Translations under genes and position numbers: made by a program
Assembly: GCA_946478645.1 (NCBI GenBank)
Contig: CAMLCW010000216.1
Location: 1 to 8,715 of the forward strand
Origin: an uncultured Variovorax sp.
GTDB taxonomy: Bacteria > Pseudomonadota > Gammaproteobacteria > Burkholderiales > Burkholderiaceae
Direction of reading: 5' to 3'
Length of the DNA stretch: 8,715 nt
Notes under the pieces: model-generated
What the model was told of the DNA's origin: nothing
Seen by the model: the letters and a program-made list of their open reading frames with translations, nothing else
The model's database searches: none
In this document: piece after piece, positions 6,290-8,715 of the stretch
Layout of the letters: each line of letters starts with the position of its first letter
Numbering within the stretch: the stretch's first letter is position 1

Positions 6290-6399
6290 AACAAAAGGGC
6301 CGCCCCGTCCGGGCAGCGCGCCACGATTCGAGCGACTTTTAGCTTCTGTTGCGCCGTGGAATTCAACGGCATGCGCCCAAGTGGGTGAAAATGTCGCGT

Positions 6400-6437
6400 G
6401 CGCCGGCCTTTGCCGGCGCCTTCGCTTTCTCTCTTCA
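6400..6437 (+). terminator. Strong hairpin between the DUF748 and DUF349 genes
   Basis: GCGCCGGC (6400-6407) pairs perfectly with GCCGGCGC (6412-6419) across the loop CTTT, followed by a T-rich but C-interrupted run to 6437. It probably terminates transcription from the DUF748 gene, 111 bases downstream of its stop. It lies only about 20-55 bases before the DUF349 start codon, so it may instead be in that gene's leader. The rest of the 165-base spacer holds only a weak 4-bp GCCC/GGGC hairpin (6302-6314) and no firm promoter. Confidence 0.55.
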
Positions 6438-6454
6438 GACAACGATTCGCGCAA

Positions 6455-8715
6455 GTGACCTCTACTTCTTCCAAGCCCCACGACCTCCAGGCCCTCGACA
6501 CGCTCACCGGCGGCGCCTTCACCGCGCCGACCTCCGGCGAGCGCGCCGCGCGCATCCGCGAATGGCTCGCGGGCAACCCCGCGCCCGAGCAGATGCAGGA
6601 GGTGTTCAAGGAGTTGAGCGGCCGTGACAAGGGCGCGGCGCGCCTGCTGCGCGAGAAGCTCGACGAACTCAAGCGCGCCAAGGGCCAGGAAGCCATCGCC
6701 GCCGAATGGGCGCAAAAGGCGCAAGCGCTGCTGGCCCAGCCCAAGCTCAACATCGCCGACGCGCTGGCGTGGCAGCGCGATGCCGCCAAGGCCGGCGCGC
6801 CGCTGTCGCGCGAGCCGCTCGCGGGCTTCAAGGTGCAGTTGGCCGAGCGCGTGAAGGGCATCGAGGACCTGCAGCACCGTGCGCAGGTGCATCGCGAGGC
6901 CGCGGTGCTGCTCGCCCAGCGCTTCGAGGTGCTGTCGACCAAGGGCTGGCAGGATGCCCAGGCCGCCGAGGAGTCGCTGCGCAGCGACGTTGCCCATTGG
7001 CAGCAGCAGGCCGGCGAGATCACGGCCGACCCCAACTGGAACAGCCTCGACGCGCGCTTTGCGCCGCAGCTCGAAGCGTCGAAGGCCCAGTTGCTCGTGG
7101 TGTCCGACGCATTCCACGCGGCACTGGCGCAGGCCCAGGCCGCCGCGGCCGATGCCGCAGCGCCGCTGCCGCCGGTGCCGGTGTGGGCCGACGAACTGCG
7201 CGCCGCCCGCGGCGAGGTGGTGGCGCCCAAGGCGGCGCCGGCCAAGCCAGCGGCGCCCAAGGTCGATCCCGCCGTGCGGGCCGCCGCCCAGGAGGCCGTG
7301 CAGGCGGCGCTCGCCAAGCTCGAGCAGGAAACCGCCGAAGGCCACGGCAAGGCCAGCGCTGGTGCCGCCGCGGCGCTGCGTGCGGTGCTCAAGGAGCATG
7401 GCAAGCTGGTCGAGGCGCCGCTCGAAGCCCGCGTGCATGCGGCGCTGGTGGCGGCCGGCGAACTCGAAGGCTGGCAGCGCTGGAGCGCCGACAAGGTGCG
7501 CGAAGACCTCGTCGCCAAGGCCGAAGGGCTCTTGAAGCGACCCGAAGGCCAGGCGCTCGGCGGCCGCAAGATGCAGGAAACGCTGCGCTCGCTGCGCGAA
7601 CAGTGGAAGCAGGCCGACCAGGGCGGCGTGCCGAACCATGCGCTCTGGAAGCGTTTCGACGAAGCCTGCAACGAAGCCCACAAGGTGGTCGAGGCCTGGC
7701 TGGAGAAGGTGCGCGCCGATGCGGCCGAACACCGCGCCCATCGCGTGGCCCTGATCGAAGAAGTGCGCGCCTGGGCAGCCGCCAATGCCGAGCCCTCCGA
7801 CCTGAAGGCACACAACCGTGCACTGCATCAGTTCGCCGACCGGTGGCGCGATGGCGGCCATGTCGGCGAGAAGGTGTTCGCCGAACTGCAGCCGCAATGG
7901 AACGAGGCTTTCGGTGCGGCGCGTGCACCCATCGAGGCGGCGCAGAAAGCCAGCATCGAACGGCGCCAGGCCATGATCGCCGAGGCAGCTGAGCTCGGTG
8001 CCCAGCCGATGCTGCGCATCGACGCCGTCAAGGCGCTGCAGCAGCGCTGGCAGGCGGAAGCCCAGAGCGTACCGCTCGACCGCCGCCACGAGCAGAAGCT
8101 CTGGGATGCGTTCCGCGCGCCGATCGACGAGGCTTTCAACCGCAAGACCGCCGAGCGCGAAAAGGCCTCGGCAGCGATGAGCGAGCACGACCGCCATGTG
8201 CTCGAGGCCTCGAAGGCGCTCGACGCAGCCAACGCCGAAGGCGACGCCCACAAGATCCGTGCGGCCATCGCGCGCCTCGAAGCCGCGTTGCGCGGCGAGG
8301 CGCCGCCCGCGCCCGCGCCCGCCGCTGCGAAGCCCGCGGCCGCGGCGCCTGCCGACGGCCCCTCGGTCGGTGCGACCGAACAGGTCGCGCCCGGCCAGGC
8401 CGCGGCCGAATTCGGCGAAAGCGCCGAGCAAGCGCCTGCGCCCAGCGATGCCGAGGCCCAGCCAGGCACGCCGGCGGCAGCCGACCCGGCCGCCGCCGCC
8501 GACCTCGTTGCGCCTGCCGATGGCGCCGACAATTCCGCGCGCGCCGACAACGGGGCGCGTGACGAAGGCGCCGAACCTGCTGGTTCCGAAGAAGCCAAGG
8601 CGCCGCCACCGAAGCCGGCGCCCAAGCCGGTCGTGGCCATGCGCGGCGACGACCGCCCCGGCAGCCGCCGGAACGAGCCGGCGGCGCCGGCGGGCCGCGG
8701 CGCCGGCGGGCGTTT
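6455..8715 (+). CDS. DUF349 domain protein (3' end outside window)
   Basis: The frame opens with GTG at 6455 (VTSTSSKPHDLQALDTLTGGAF) and stays open to the window edge, 753 complete codons. It is mostly charged and helical with no signal peptide or membrane segment, so probably cytoplasmic. Three tandem DUF349-like units are visible: about 377-440 (LRSLREQWKQ...LWKRFDEACNEA), 457-515 (LHQFADRWRD...LQPQWNEAF) and 525-600 (VKALQQRWQA...LWDAFRAPIDEAF). Each pairs an early Trp with a later W/F-x-x-F helix. From about residue 616 the sequence becomes Ala/Pro-rich, turning Arg/Gly-rich at the edge. The function of DUF349 is not established. The next in-frame stop upstream is at 6386, so the GTG at 6398 is an alternative start, but it falls in the spacer hairpin region. 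No good ribosome site precedes the GTG at 6455, so the start is moderately sure. Confidence 0.88.
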   Translation, partial: MTSTSSKPHDLQALDTLTGGAFTAPTSGERAARIREWLAGNPAPEQMQEVFKELSGRDKGAARLLREKLDELKRAKGQEAIAAEWAQKAQALLAQPKLNIADALAWQRDAAKAGAPLSREPLAGFKVQLAERVKGIEDLQHRAQVHREAAVLLAQRFEVLSTKGWQDAQAAEESLRSDVAHWQQQAGEITADPNWNSLDARFAPQLEASKAQLLVVSDAFHAALAQAQAAAADAAAPLPPVPVWADELRAARGEVVAPKAAPAKPAAPKVDPAVRAAAQEAVQAALAKLEQETAEGHGKASAGAAAALRAVLKEHGKLVEAPLEARVHAALVAAGELEGWQRWSADKVREDLVAKAEGLLKRPEGQALGGRKMQETLRSLREQWKQADQGGVPNHALWKRFDEACNEAHKVVEAWLEKVRADAAEHRAHRVALIEEVRAWAAANAEPSDLKAHNRALHQFADRWRDGGHVGEKVFAELQPQWNEAFGAARAPIEAAQKASIERRQAMIAEAAELGAQPMLRIDAVKALQQRWQAEAQSVPLDRRHEQKLWDAFRAPIDEAFNRKTAEREKASAAMSEHDRHVLEASKALDAANAEGDAHKIRAAIARLEAALRGEAPPAPAPAAAKPAAAAPADGPSVGATEQVAPGQAAAEFGESAEQAPAPSDAEAQPGTPAAADPAAAADLVAPADGADNSARADNGARDEGAEPAGSEEAKAPPPKPAPKPVVAMRGDDRPGSRRNEPAAPAGRGAGGR

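Noticed and set aside
6362..6392. Sigma70 promoter TTCAAC-N19-GAAAAT for the DUF349 gene
   Set aside because: The spacer is too long and the -35 matches the consensus poorly. It is mentioned only as a possibility in the hairpin finding.
2270..8431. A 2053-codon open frame on the minus strand spanning the DUF748 and DUF349 genes
   Set aside because: It is antisense to two genes with clear family features, is composed of Arg/Gly/Leu/Ala runs typical of a GC-rich shadow frame, and shows no domain. It also crosses the spacer and structured leader with no change in character.

Overview
The window is GC-rich and reads as the chromosome of a betaproteobacterium, most likely Burkholderiales, family Comamonadaceae (Variovorax-like). 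This rests on codon use, long GC-driven antisense open frames and remembered family resemblance, not on a search. All four protein genes look like ordinary chromosomal genes, and no mobile element, CRISPR array, tRNA or rRNA is visible.

Layout: (1) positions 1-826, minus strand: the N-terminal two thirds of serine hydroxymethyltransferase (glyA), cut by the window edge. (2) 827-1037: a spacer with a hairpin behind the upstream gene, a possible -10 element, and several stems that would lie in the glyA leader. (3) 1038-1892, minus strand: a membrane-anchored lytic transglycosylase with an SLT domain. (4) 1893-2464: a 572-base divergent control region. (5) 2465-6289, plus strand: a 1274-residue AsmA-like/DUF748 envelope protein. 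(6) 6290-6454: a spacer with a strong terminator-like hairpin. (7) 6455 to the window end, plus strand: a DUF349 protein with a Pro/Ala-rich tail, cut by the window edge.

The least ordinary part is the divergent region. It holds a good sigma70 promoter for the transglycosylase, a perfect dyad just beyond it, and a possible extended -10 promoter facing the DUF748 gene. About 220 bases of nearly contiguous stem-loops follow, ending in an intrinsic terminator only about 35 bases before the DUF748 start codon. The 3' arm of that terminator can pair equally well with an upstream copy of its 5' arm, and that copy is itself buried in another hairpin. A 19-codon Arg-rich reading frame with a plausible ribosome site starts in that hairpin and stops inside the terminator. 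This is the architecture of an attenuator or riboswitch-type leader, or of a terminated small RNA. I do not recognise it as a known RNA family.

Functionally, the transglycosylase and the DUF748 protein both concern the cell envelope and share one control region. glyA (one-carbon metabolism) and the DUF349 protein have no evident link to them beyond position.
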